A DNA stretch of 64,000 nt, from assembly GCA_016490735.1 (NCBI GenBank), contig JAEMWC010000663.1:159501-223500 (forward strand), written 5' to 3'. Made by a program: the position numbers and the translations under genes. Below are positions 21,982-32,869 of this stretch, piece by piece. Position 1 is the first letter of the stretch; each line of letters starts with the position of its first letter. The DNA is from Pachyseris speciosa (taxonomy: Eukaryota; Cnidaria; Anthozoa; Scleractinia; Pachyseridae). The notes beneath the pieces are model-generated. The model had not been told where the DNA came from, ran no database searches, and worked only from the letters and a program-made list of their open reading frames with translations.

Positions 21982-22764
21982 AAGGTGGCTAATACCAGTT
22001 TCCAGCACTTTCAAGCTCTACTACTTTGATGGATCATCACTACCAATAGACCCATTCAGCTAACTCAGTGTTGTACCCAATTCAAATCTCCTGGGCTTAA
22101 GATTCTTTGTGTACTGTATTTGCATTATAATGTAGCATTCATATTAAAATGATATGGAAATACCTGGAACAAAACGTTTCAATCCCAAAGGGTTTGAATT
22201 GGGTACAACATTGAGTAAGCCAAATGGGTCTATATTTATACATTGTTACCTTTACAGTGATATTAAACAAATGCCTAATCATTGGTGAACAAGTTCTGAC
22301 ATTTTTTCCACTCAATAGGTTACCATAGCAACACTATAATCTGTTAGAAACACTCCTAATTTTATCTTTAAGCAACAATCACTCAAAAACAAGCTAGGTG
22401 ACCCTTATCTTTTATTGTTGAAAAGTAATAAACATGTCAAGGTCCAATATTTTACAAAGTTAAAAAACATGGTAAGAACAAATTAATAGCCACCTTAACT
22501 TTTCGAAAATGTAAGGTGGCTCTGAATCTGATACTACAAATTACAAGTCATTATCGCTGAATGTTAGGGGTGTTTCTAACAGGTAGAGTATTGCTGTGGT
22601 AACCTATTATGTCAATAAAGTTTCATAACCTGTTCACAATGATTGGCCATTTCTTTAATACCAATATACAATATATACAGGTAATAACTTAATACAGGTT
22701 GATAGTAATGTTCCATGAAAGTAAAAGTGCTGGAAAGTACTGGAAACTGGTGTGGGCCACCTTA
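21982..22764. mobile_element. Nested foldback complex
   Basis: The outer inverted pair is AAGGTGGCTAATACCAGTTTC at 21982 with its inverted counterpart at 22720-22764. A second inverted pair lies inside (22265-22372 with 22556-22665; shared AGGTTACCATAGCAACACTA-type word). A central perfect hairpin, AGCCACCTTA...TAAGGTGGCT, sits at 22488-22521. A separate MITE is inserted in the left half (next entry). Everything is non-coding. Confidence 0.7.
22049..22230. mobile_element. 182-bp MITE with TA target duplication
   Basis: The left end GACCCATTCAGCTAACTCAG faces CTGAG-like CATTGAGTAAGCCAAATGGGTC at the right. About 38 bp match, including TTGTACCCAATTCAAA. TA flanks both ends (22047-22048 and 22231-22232), as for Tc1/mariner-type MITEs. 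Confidence 0.8.
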
Positions 22765-22799
22765 AAAATGGAACTTATATAGAGTGTGTTTTGACCACA

Positions 22800-23206
22800 A
22801 AAGTATCAAACAAGTATCAACAAGAGAAATTTACAGGTTCTATCATAAAAGAACCCAGCCCATTTCAACACAGGTGTCTGATACAGAGAGTGACTGTAGG
22901 AGTACAAGTTTCAGTAATTTTTGCTGTCCAGTCAGTGCAAATTAGCCTCCTATGCAGTCATTTTTTGGGGATTTGTATTTCACTTTTGAGAGAAAGAAAC
23001 ACGCATTAGGATAAATTTTACTTGTCACTGCTAGACAGTTGCTCGATCGTGATTGGCTAGGATGCCTGTGAGCCAAACAATGGGAAAGGAATGTGGTGCT
23101 CGGTTAAGCAGGCGTTTGTGCGGAAGAGGTGAAATATGAGTCCCCTAAAAATGACTGCGTGGGAGGATAAGTGCAAATTAAAGTAGTTCCAAGGCAAACA
23201 ACTATA
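22800..23206. other. Intergenic, no gene seen
   Basis: No motif recognised; the plus-strand frame at 22752-23009 starts inside the foldback complex and has no gene context. Confidence 0.5.
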
Positions 23207-23606
23207 ATACACCTTTTGCTGGTAATTACCAGAAAAAATACTTTCAATATAACGCAGGTATCACGTTCATTAATGTCAAAATACATTCATTTTAACGAAT
23301 CATCATTCATTTTCATTGTTTACTCATTATTTTGTTGTTTATTCATTAAGCATTTTTGCATATTCACAAACATACATTAACACATATAGGCAACCATTAT
23401 TTTACACTATGGGGCATTCTACAGTGCTAATATACAAACATTAACGCAAGTTTTTTAGTTCTGTTAGTTTTTTAGATCTAATAAATTTGAAAACAATGAA
23501 AATGAATGACAATTCGTAAAAATGAATGTATTTTGATGTCAATGAAAATGATACCTGCATTATTGACAGAATAGTTTCTGGTGAAGACCAGCAAAAGGCG
23601 GAATAC
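23207..23606. mobile_element. Foldback element with about 110-bp arms
   Basis: 23207-23320 and 23470-23606 are inverted copies (shared CCTTTTGCTGGT, CGCAGGTATCA, TGTCAAAATACATTCATTTT). The spacer of about 150 bp is AT-rich. No coding sequence. Confidence 0.65.
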
Positions 23607-23609
23607 TTT

Positions 23610-24848
23610 TGACCTTTAATTGACGACAGCCCTATTCAGCTCCAAAAACAAACTTCATCTTACTGTATTTCTCCTCACAGCATCTTAACACATTCAAACA
23701 AAGAATAAAGGAAACCATCTCCAAACATGAAATGCCTTGATGTTTAAAATAATTCTCCCACCTTGTAACTAGGGAAATATATGGTGCTTGTTGAGGAGAA
23801 TATGCATGTTGATAGCAAGGTTTGACTGACTTTGGTCAAGCATTATGCTTTCAGAAGTGGGTAAGCTATGTTTGAAATTTGAGTACTTGAGTCAAATTCT
23901 AATTTTAGTGTTTATTGAAATAAAGGTGTAAGGGAATCCTTTTCCGTGCTGCTGTTTACTTAGCTGTACAAGAATACAAGAAAGTCTTGACTTAAGTCCA
24001 AGTTTGACCATTCAGCATAAAGTTGTTAAGCTGTATCAATGTTGGCTACAGTACTTTTGGTTCATAATATACAACCTTTCAGTACATAGGTAAAATCTCA
24101 AAGTATTGGCCAAAAAATGAAACTGTTGAGTGGTTTTTTCCACTGGTATAGTTCTTGTATTGTACAGTATGCTTCTAATATCAGTTGAGTCTCGAAAAAA
24201 AAACTAGTCAAGCGGAAGGTGCCCACTTGAACATTTTTATCTCATTGGTGCAACATTGCCAAAGTTTTCAAGAACATGGACTTCAGCACTCTAAAGAAAC
24301 AGAAGTTTAAATAAATTGACTTGACTTTCATTAAAACTAAAGCTCGTGGCCTGAAAATAACATAGTGAAATGGAAAATTTTTTCAGTGGCTTCTGGAATG
24401 CTAACAAGCTCAGACAAATGAGTCTTGGGTATAAATTGGAGCCCTCAATAATTAATTGTTTGAAATAGTTGCTTACAAGGTTCTTATTACAGTGTTGGAA
24501 TATTTCATTTACAATTCTTCATTCAGTAAACTTATTTTGTGAAATTGAAATTTTGAACTGGCTTCTTTGGTCCTATTTCACTATTTTAGAATTTGCTACA
24601 TTTCTGGCAAAACTTCCAGTACCTGTATATAGCTATTTCATTCACATTGTTTCTAATAAAAATTCTACCATTTTCCACTTGTAAGATTTTAAATATACAC
24701 TGTAGGGAAGCTTGAATCATATGACAAGCACATCTTTTTAATTTAATTCTTTTTAACTAAGGTATATTAATATAATTCATGTCAGTACCCTAGATATGAT
24801 ATATATGTGTATAATATAAATTACTGTAATTTGCCTTTCAATGTAGCT
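23610..24848. other. 3' flank of ADCY9, no gene seen
   Basis: AT-rich sequence without a recognisable exon or repeat. If the terminal exon at 24849-24869 is correct, the ADCY9 3' UTR occupies the right part of this stretch. I could not pick one polyadenylation signal with confidence. Confidence 0.5.
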
Positions 24849-24869
24849 TCATGTGTTGATCATAGTTTC
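24849..24869 (-). CDS. ADCY9: Candidate terminal coding exon of ADCY9 (6 codons plus stop)
   Basis: The main ADCY9 exon ends in phase 0 at a GT donor (26935-26934). On the minus strand a strong acceptor, pyrimidine-rich TTTCTTGTTGCTTTTTCTACAG with a branch-like TTACTGAT upstream, ends at 24870. The next bases read E-T-M-I-N-T and TGA in the right phase. This would give a protein of 1,138 residues. The acceptor is the best I found in the following intergenic sequence. With only 21 coding bases the protein offers no homology check, so this stays a proposal; the alternative is read-through of the donor to the TAA at 26915-26917. Confidence 0.4.
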   Translation of the reverse strand, partial: ETMINT

Positions 24870-25639
24870 CTGTAGAAAAAGCAACAAGAAATCAGTAAGT
24901 TATACTTTGCCTAACTTGACCCAATAAGGTAGTTACCACTGGTTTGGTGCAAATCCTAAAATTCTAAGGTGTTAAAATACCAAATAGGTATTTCATAATG
25001 GGCTGGGAACCTGGAAAATCATCCAGTAGTGAAAATGAATTTGGCAAATCAGTGAGATCACATGAGTGTAGTCCTGAGAAGAATTGTGGTTTAAAATGAA
25101 AATAAAACGAACTCTTATCTTGATATCTGAAACATCATTAAAATAGTCAAGTTTTTTCAATATAACTGTTTTTGTCATCATTTCATTTGTAATCTTTCTC
25201 GTGCTTATATATTCTAGTCATAATAATAACACCTAATTTTGTCTCCCAGCAGTACTGTCAATTTTAATAATTTTATATATACGTTGTACCTGTATTAGCG
25301 ATGCACCCAACTCGATTAGCTCTGCTATACTTGGGTGATTTCATTTTAATTAGTCGTAATTAAGTTGTTGTAGTTTGTTCACATTTCTCTTCCTCCTCAC
25401 CACTACAGTAATAATCTTTCCTTCTCCAGCCCCACCATCCCTCCCCCAGACACACACCACACATCCTGGTATGAGCCCGTTAGGCTCAGAGAGGAACTCC
25501 ATTTCAAATAAATGGATTCCATTGTCAAACAAAAAGGAAAACAACACACGAACCCTGATTCCATCAGCGTTGCAAAATCCACATTCAGATGTCACATCCT
25601 ACAACAAGAAAATTTTCAGGTTAAAGTGAGGCAAACACT

Positions 25640-26165
25640 ATAAAGAAGGGGATTTCCAATCAACAGCAACATTGAAGACAATAGATTTACATATTATAGA
25701 AAAACTGTTTTTCAACAAGCAGCCAAATCCATAGCTAAAATACAAGGTATGCTGACTCCTTTTGTCTACCATTATGTAGAACAAATATCTGGCAATTCTC
25801 TGTCTTCTATCAAGGTCCAAAATTTTCTAACTCTCTTTCTCCTGAGATTAATGGCTCCTCATCTCTTGCATCTTTTAGGAAAAAACTTAAAACATCTATT
25901 ATCAGTAATTATTAATTCTGTTATGTGTACAAATATGACTTGTCTGTACTTGTTACCATGTTGTCTAGGTTTAGTTATCCATTATTTCTTGGGAGGGAAC
26001 CTAAGTCCTACAAGCCCCATGGTTTTTATTAGGTTCCCTCACCATTTTTTTTTCTTTTTGTCCTATCTGTTCTTTCTTGTTAACCATTGCAATTTCTGTG
26101 TATTAATCATTGTAATTTATTAATCATTCCAGTTCATTGTGTGTGGCAAATAAATAAATAAATTA
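25640..26165 (+). pseudogene. LINE 3' end with (AAAT)n tail, inside the ADCY9 intron
   Basis: Plus-strand wording at about 25785-25915 reads 'WQFSVFYQGPKFSNSLSPE', then 'SSLASFRKKLKT' and a stop. This is the C-terminal tail of a CR1/L2-like reverse transcriptase in which FYxGPxxWNSL is usual. A 3' UTR follows, ending in TGTGGCAAATAAATAAATAAAT. A related tail occurs at 52180-52350. The insertion is antisense to ADCY9 and strongly 5'-truncated. Confidence 0.7.
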
Positions 26166-26169
26166 ATTA

Positions 26170-26935
26170 AAGAACTTTTCTGCTCCAATAATACATGTAA
26201 GCCAATAATGAATACTGTGGGTGGGTGAGTTATATTACAGTAAAAAAACCTCAGCTTGTGGACACCAAACCAAGGTCCCCGCAATGTCCCCATTAAAATG
26301 TTCTCTACATTTATAACCTCTTGTAAGTTGACACCTCCTGGGGAAATAGCACAGCACTGATAGCAAATTGCACAGGATGAGAGGTAAGTATGTATGTATG
26401 TATGAGAGGTCTATTGCATGACAAATTACACTATTTTTCTTTGATCTTATTTTATGTTGTCACAAATAATAAGAAATTTTATACAGTAGTCTATCTAAAT
26501 TTTGATGAAAAAGTTCAACGCAGTTGCTCAAGTAGTAAGTATATAATTCAAAAAATGTGAGAAAAATAATTTATATGTCACAGCTTTCCATAAAATGATG
26601 ATCAAGTGTGCTTTACCCGTGTGAAAAATGAAACATTTTTAGAGGCATGGCAATGAAAATCAACCTTGATGAAAATGCTGAGTTTTGAAAGGTTTTCAAA
26701 GGGTTTTCAGAGGTAAGAAAACCACTGATATTTGTCCAGTTTTTAAATAAAGCCCAAAAGAAATGCATTTTGGTTGTTTCCTCATAGCTTTTCCAGAAAA
26801 ATCAAGGATTCAAATATCAAATTATGGTGGGTTACAGTTGTCAGTAAACAAAGGAAATCAACTCTCATAAACAAGCTGATTTGAAATAATAACATCACTG
26901 TATGCACAAAGAATTTAACGATAAAAATACCATAC
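26170..26935. other. Proposed ADCY9 intron, right part
   Basis: No exon seen. 26238-26335 has a worn pogo-like end (TTACAGTAAAAAAACCTC, then TTGTGGACACC). 26389-26403 has a few GTAT units. The donor is GTATGG at 26935-26930 (minus strand). Confidence 0.5.
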
Positions 26936-29900
26936 CGTTCTTCGTCCAGTTAAGAGGTATGTGGTCATATCCTCCTTTCCCTTTATTGGGATGGTTCCTC
27001 TTCGTTCAAATGTGAAAAATTCCTCTAGCAGTTCCTTACAGGCTTCACTGACCTGTATTCTTCCTTTCACTCCAGTGGAATCCATTCTGCTGGCAATATT
27101 CACAGTATCACCCCATATATCATACAGAAGCTTTGTTGATCCTATCACTCCAGCAGTGACTGGTCCTGCATTGAATCCGACCCGGAGGATAAATTTAAAT
27201 CCAAGCATGTGCTCATTGAACCTGTCCACAACTTTGATCATACCCAGTGCAAATTCCACAAGCTGTTTTAAGTGGTCGTATGGGTGAGCATCTTTCTTGG
27301 TAGAACCCTCTGGGTACAGACCTGAGCCTGCCATGAAAGTTGATCCATTCACTGTCTTGATTTTCTCTACTTGGCTAAACTGGGTCTTATCAGACAGAAG
27401 GTCATCAAAGTCTCCAACAAGTTCATTGAGTACCCTAATGCACTCTTTGCCACCTTCAAAGTTCTCCTCATAAAAGTCAGAGAAGTTCACAATTGATGCA
27501 AAGATAACTCCAACATTTTCATAGTTCCGGGAGTAGTGGCTTGAAATTTTCAATGCATCTGCAACATGTTTTGGAAAGATACTTTCTAGCAACCATGCAG
27601 CTTGCTCTTTGTGAGTTTGGGATTTCCGTTTGTCTTTCGCAGCTTCTTCATCTCCACTGAAGTTCCGACGCACACTCATCTCTAGCTGACGATTTAAAAT
27701 GACAACAAACACTAACAGTAATGCAATGCAGACCGCAATTTCTTGCCTTAAATTATTTACCCCTAAACAAAAGTCATCATCAAACAGCAAAATAATGTAC
27801 GCAGCAGAGAACACCGCAGCTAGTCCAGTCTTCATCCAAGACGTGAGTTGTGTGAAGTTACAGAAATGCAGCAATGCAACAGCAAAGATCAGTGAGTAGA
27901 AATCTCTACCGGAATCCTCACAGTTCATGAAGTTTGCAAAAAGTGTTCCCATGGGAAGACACATAAGAAGAGCTCCAATAACATGGCTAATAAACCAACC
28001 ACTGATATAGCATACTACATTGTTAACACATGCAGAGCACAAACGAGGAAAAGCACGAGCAACTGTCAAGAAACATAGCGTTACTTCTAGAAGCAGTGAG
28101 ATTGGTGACAAAATAATAACCGCAAGTGGCACAGGACGGAAAGGGAAAAAACCCAGAATCATAATGACTAGATAGATGATGTTTGAAAGCAACACATCAA
28201 TAAAGAAGTTCACTCTTGGAGATGCAAATGTTGTAACTGATGGATTTAGCAGTGTACAATCCTGTCCCTCATTCTGGTATCTCTTCTCAATTTCAGAGTT
28301 ACGAAACTGCAGTGTACATCTGTTCATTGACTTGAGAAAGTAATCATCGCTGGGATGTTCTTGACTCATTAAGCTAACAAGCTGTTGATCATTATGAGTG
28401 CGTAGTGAATCTCTCATTAGGGCCTCATTGAGTGATATGCTCAAAACTTGCGAAGAACGTTTGTCCCCTGGAACTCTTCCATTTGACTCCTCGTCGTCGT
28501 CATCTGACCTAACAGAAGCTCCTGAACCACTGTAATAATCCATTTCAATGATTTCATGCCTGTTTTTAAGATTGCCTTTGAGTATCTTGGGACCATTGTC
28601 AGAACTAGAATCACCTTGACTTGAAATATTAGAATCCGAGTTAAACATCACATCTGATGATTCAACATACTCGGAGATCTTGACATGTTTTCTCCTTTCT
28701 TGAGGACTGTGATGATGAGATGCATTCATTTTGATGTTGACGGAGTTCAGGTTTGTTGTCTTCTTCTTGCCGCTGGGGTGGAGAAGATTCATTGGCTTCT
28801 TCATGCCATTTTTTCGACCCACAATAAAATATGTCTTGATGCCTTCCAGGCCTTGATAGCGTGAGCTTCCATGACCGTCTTCCACAATGTAGTGGCCAGC
28901 AAGAAATTTAAGGGTTGTTTCAGTGATGTGGACACGACCAGGTAATCCAGCAGTTTCCATGCGATTTGCCAAGTTAACATCATTGGACCACACATCGAAC
29001 TTGAAACGCAGTGAGCCAACTATACCACAAAGGACTGTCCCTGTATGGACGCCCACACGCATGTCCACTTCATTCATAGTGTCCTCATCAAATGCTTTAA
29101 TTTGCTCCAGCATGTCCAATCCCATCTCCACACAGTTGAAAGCATGATGGGCAGTGGCCTCTGGACACCCAGCTACACAGTAATAGCAGTCCCCTAAGGT
29201 GCTGATTTTCTCACAGTTGTTGATTTCTGTCAGGCGATCAAAACGCCCAAAAAGATCATTCAGAAGCCTAACTAACTGTTCAGCTGACTTGTTAGATGAC
29301 ATTTTGGTGAAGCCGACGATATCTGCGAAAAGAATGCTGACATTTTCCATACGATGCATTCGAAATGGCCGGAAAACCATCTGGCCTTTGTTTCGCCGCT
29401 TCTTCTTGCCGTTCGAGCTGTCTTTGGGGTCCTCTTCCGTTTCTTCGTCGTCTAAACGAAGCAGATCTTTGGCGACGATGTCTGGCATGACGGATCGAAT
29501 CATCTGCTCTTTCACCTGCTTTTCGATTTCCAAGTCTCGGCGCGCAACCACACACTGGCCAACCTTCCAGAATGTGCTACGCTCGCGGACTTGGGCCATG
29601 AAGAATATCTGTATTCCGAAAAGATGGATGCACATGTGGAGGATCAGGCGACAAATTATTTCGACGGGTTGGCTCTCGTCTTTCTCGTCCATGACCACAT
29701 CGGAGAGAACTTCATGAGCAACCGAAAAAGCCACTGTCATCAGAATACAGATGTATAAATGATGTGAATGGATCATGGTATAAATCAACATGATAACACA
29801 TGTACACATGTAGAATCGAGCAGGGTTCGAAAGAGCAGTTGGAAAAGCGAAAAGGGAAAGTTCCATGGCGATCAAAAGCACAGAAGCGAACAATGAAACA

Positions 29901-30331
29901 AAAGATGCACAACTCTTGAACATTTCGCTGAATTTAGTGAAGAGTATCAGCGCAATGACTAACGCCAGAAAACAAGCATCTCCAATTAAGATTTCTATTC
30001 CCATTTCTCCGTGCGAAACCGGTACCGCAAAAAATATTCCCCAGGTGATGCAGAGAAGGCAAACGTAGATCAAAGCACTCACTAGCCGCCTTTGGTTATG
30101 AGCGGTAAAGCGCTGGAACTCTTCCTCCAAGATTTCCGAGTCAAAAGTGGGCTTCCACCATTGTGAAGATGCACGCTCAAAAAACAAGGGAATACAACCC
30201 TTTTTCTGTCGAGTATCGACCTGCGAGAAAGATCTTTCCTTCTTTACCGCAGAATAGGAGGGCTTTAAGTGGACGCTCAGCGATTCAGGATCTGTGCTGA
30301 TAGAATGTCCAGATCTTTCCTCATCGGCCAT
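26936..30331 (-). CDS. ADCY9: Adenylyl cyclase type 9 (main exon)
   Basis: Membrane enzyme that turns ATP into cAMP. The 1,132 codons align along their length with vertebrate ADCY9, including the N-terminal 'FERASSQWWKPTFDS' and C2 'VIFASIVNFSDFYEEN'. Order: cytosolic N-terminus (1-80); six membrane segments (about 82-250); C1a domain (about 325-500) with metal-binding Asp337 ('FADIVGFT') and Asp381 ('LGDCYYC'); variable acidic/serine-rich linker; six more membrane segments (about 690-880); C2 domain with Lys992, Asp1071, Asn1078 and Arg1082 as the expected ATP-site residues. The start is ATG at 30331 (MADEERSG, good context); the open frame reaches 5 codons further but only to a TTG. The frame ends at a GT donor after codon ACG. 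No intron interrupts the body. In C2, Ile965 and Ser997 occupy positions that are Tyr and Ala in mammalian ADCY9, and Asn995 is an extra residue. Confidence 0.95.
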
Positions 30332-30760
30332 TTCGGGGTAATACAAAAGACAGCTTGCTTTTCGAGGCTTCCCGCGTTGTTGATCGCTAAGCTCGCATCT
30401 AAATCAGCTCTTTAACGTTTTCAAGTCATTTTTAAAGCTGTCGCTTCACCACAACCGCAAACTATACGTCCACTACATGGGTACACTCACTGCGCGACAT
30501 CAAGAGAGAAATCAAGTATTCTCCGAGCGAAAAACTCTCAAATTCAGCGGCTGTAAACTTCAATGAAGAAAACATACACGCTCCACTAGCACTGAGGCCC
30601 CCTTTTTTTCGAGGTGGTGTAGATCACGTGATTACACTCTGCACGTGACAGCTTTTGGCGCCATCTAAGTGGTTCCGAGGCTTCGAGTTATTTCGGAAGT
30701 GTGCGTTTCGTATAAAAGGGCAGTCAGTTCAAGATTTCAACGCACTATTTATAGAAATTC
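30332..30760 (-). promoter_or_regulatory. ADCY9 5' UTR and putative promoter
   Basis: The region is less AT-rich than its surroundings. It contains two perfect E-boxes CACGTG (30625-30630, 30642-30647) centred 17 bp apart. TATAAAAG stands at 30711-30718 on the plus strand, and minus-strand TATAAATAG at about 30745-30753. The minus-strand box is placed to serve ADCY9; the plus-strand box would fire away from it. Neither has been tied to a transcript, and I see no gene just to the right on the plus strand. Confidence 0.35.
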
Positions 30761-31728
30761 TTGGCATTTCGTTCATGCATGCTAAACCACTTTGTTCAAC
30801 ACGGAAAACAAATAGCTCCCTAATTGTGGTTTAGATTTTCCGCGGGTTGAATGGTTCGAAAAGGATCTCATATCCCGCGGGGGCTGAGAAGCGGACGTGG
30901 TGAGACCGGGAAAATGGAACCTTATTTTACCTCTTATGTTATTCTCGATTAGATAACCAACTTTTCTTAAACAGTTAAAAACACTTTTTACAATGCTGAT
31001 ATGCCACGAACGACTTCCGCTGTTTCCAGCTGTACGCAGCTTAGCTCCCTTATTTTAAGCAAGGCAAATGGAAAATTTTACAGATCAGGAGCCCATGGTC
31101 CAATTCTTTAGCGTACTTTAGGTAGACTTCCCCTAACATCAAACCCCTAACATCAAACAGTGTAATTTTTCTTGTTGTAGCTCACAAATAACGAGCACCG
31201 AACGACAGGAAGAAACAGCAGCGGTTTTTGCACATTATACCTGATGAAAGCTTGTGCCGGCATTGATAAAGTATAATGTGCACGCTTGTTGAGGCACAAT
31301 AAGGACACAGCTGTGCACAGTACATCACTTAAGATTCGTGCCAGAACAGATCCGTTAAAAAAAACTTTGCAAGGAGTGCGATCTGATCACCAGCCCCCAA
31401 GGGGGTTGGGGGGGGGGGGGGGTCAGCGGGTACAGAGTGACAGAGTGTTCCACTTACAAATCGAAGCTTTTCAGCAGCTCCCGGCACAACTAAAACTCGT
31501 GTCAAAATTAGCCTTTCGTGTCTAACTGACAAGGGCAATCTTTAATTTGCATGTCGGACTGCCCGAGACTCAGAAACGAAAACAGACTGGCTTTAAGATT
31601 GTAACGGGCGATAAACGAAAGGAAGCGGAAGTCAAAGACTTAGGGTTCTGACAAAGTCGAAAGACGGCGGATAATCAGTTTTTTATAGAACGACAAACGA
31701 TGGTAAACCAATCTGGCCACTCCAAATA
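30761..31728. other. Intergenic, no gene seen
   Basis: CCCTAACATCAAA is duplicated at 31132-31160. TGCACATTATAC and its complement (about 31226-31282) bracket a loop of about 30 bases. A 15-base G run lies at 31408-31422. The short frames on both strands have no recognisable content. Confidence 0.5.
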
Positions 31729-31848
31729 CTAGAAAACGGTAAAAAACAAGCAAGACTGGTTACACGGCTAGGAATATATATTTAAATATGTTTAAATATA
31801 CATTCCTAGCCGTGTAACCAGCCTTGCTTGTTTTTTACCGTTTTCTAG
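31729..31848. repeat. Near-perfect 120-bp inverted repeat (hairpin)
   Basis: CTAGAAAACGGTAAAAAACA begins the left arm and its complement ends the right arm; the arms are about 55 bp with an AT-rich centre. Only two substitutions occur in the outer 50 bp (near 31755 and 31776), both A facing C on the plus strand, i.e. G-U on the minus strand. It may be a very young foldback MITE or a small-RNA precursor. Confidence 0.85.
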
Positions 31849-31849
31849 T

Positions 31850-32458
31850 TTACAATTTTATAGCTGGTTAGATCTATTACAGGATCCGGCTCTTCTATTT
31901 TGCAACGGTGGTCCTTGCTAAAGTATTTTCCACTCCAAATACACCTGAAAATGAAAACGCACGAGAATAGTACTATACTTTGGCAAAGTTTTGCTGCAGT
32001 TGCTAAACCCACTCTTCCCTGTAAAGTCCTCATGTTTACTGAAGTGCAAGTGGAGGTAGATATGTTCCATGATCTAATTAAATACCAGGGGTGATATGCC
32101 AGTTCAACCACGAAGCACAGCTGGCGTTTAGCCTCCCGCCCTGATCCCGGCTCCGTACTTTATCCCGTCAAAACACGCAGCAACTTAGCTTTTTAGTGGA
32201 GAAACTTTAGCAGAAATAAAATAAAATAAAAAGTTAAAATATATCTACGTAAGAATCGAAATTTCATTTTCAGTATTTTTATGCCGTAAAAAATTACTTT
32301 TTCGTTTGCTTTGATTCTATTTCGCGCACAATCCTAGAAACTCAATTCCTTCACGTATTATCATGCTAGGGAATTTGGTTGTTGTTTTCTCAGTTTTCCA
32401 GTAGCGGCGACAAGCCAAGGTCATTTTACTGACGGAAACACTCAGTCATTTCCCGGTT
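31850..32458. other. Intergenic, no gene seen
   Basis: No exon or element recognised. A minus-strand frame at 31845-32111 lacks any known motif. Confidence 0.5.
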
Positions 32459-32860
32459 GGGGGGGGGGGGGTGTACTCACTATAATGGCCTATACGGGTA
32501 GGCTCCGCCCGAAAGGGGTACCTTTTTCAAGCTTCAGGTATATGAAAGGGTAGGGATTTCACTAGTTGAACTATATGAAAGGGTAGGGAAATCTGTCATT
32601 GAGGTATTTAACAGGGCCTTTCATTAAAATATTTCGAACACACATACCTTATGACTGTACTGTTTTAATTTATTGAACTCTACATGAAAAATACGAGAAG
32701 ACTTCCTGTTTTAGGTATACGAAAGGGGTACTATTTGTCAATGGAAGGTATACGAAAGGGGTACTTTTTCTGTCAAAAATGGTATATAAAAGGGTAAGGG
32801 GTCGGACCTCGGGGTGGAGCCTCCGCGTATTAAAATTATTTTAATACCCCCCGGGGTCAT
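32459..32860. repeat. Element with irregular GGTATAYGAAAGGGGTA tandem motifs
   Basis: Starts at a 13-base G run (32459-32471). GAAAGGGGTAC or GAAAGGGTAGG preceded by GGTATA/TATAT occurs about six times to 32800. The left edge GGGTAGGCTCCGCCCGAAAGG faces GGGGTGGAGCCTCC near the right edge, suggesting inverted ends. No coding sequence. Confidence 0.6.
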
Positions 32861-32869
32861 TTCCCTATT

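Noticed and set aside
26961..30068. Long plus-strand frames over ADCY9
   Set aside because: They are antisense shadows of a conserved coding exon and have no recognisable motifs.
30332..30346. A five-codon N-terminal extension of ADCY9
   Set aside because: The extended frame starts at TTG, not ATG. The ATG at 30331 has good context and starts the family-like N-terminus.
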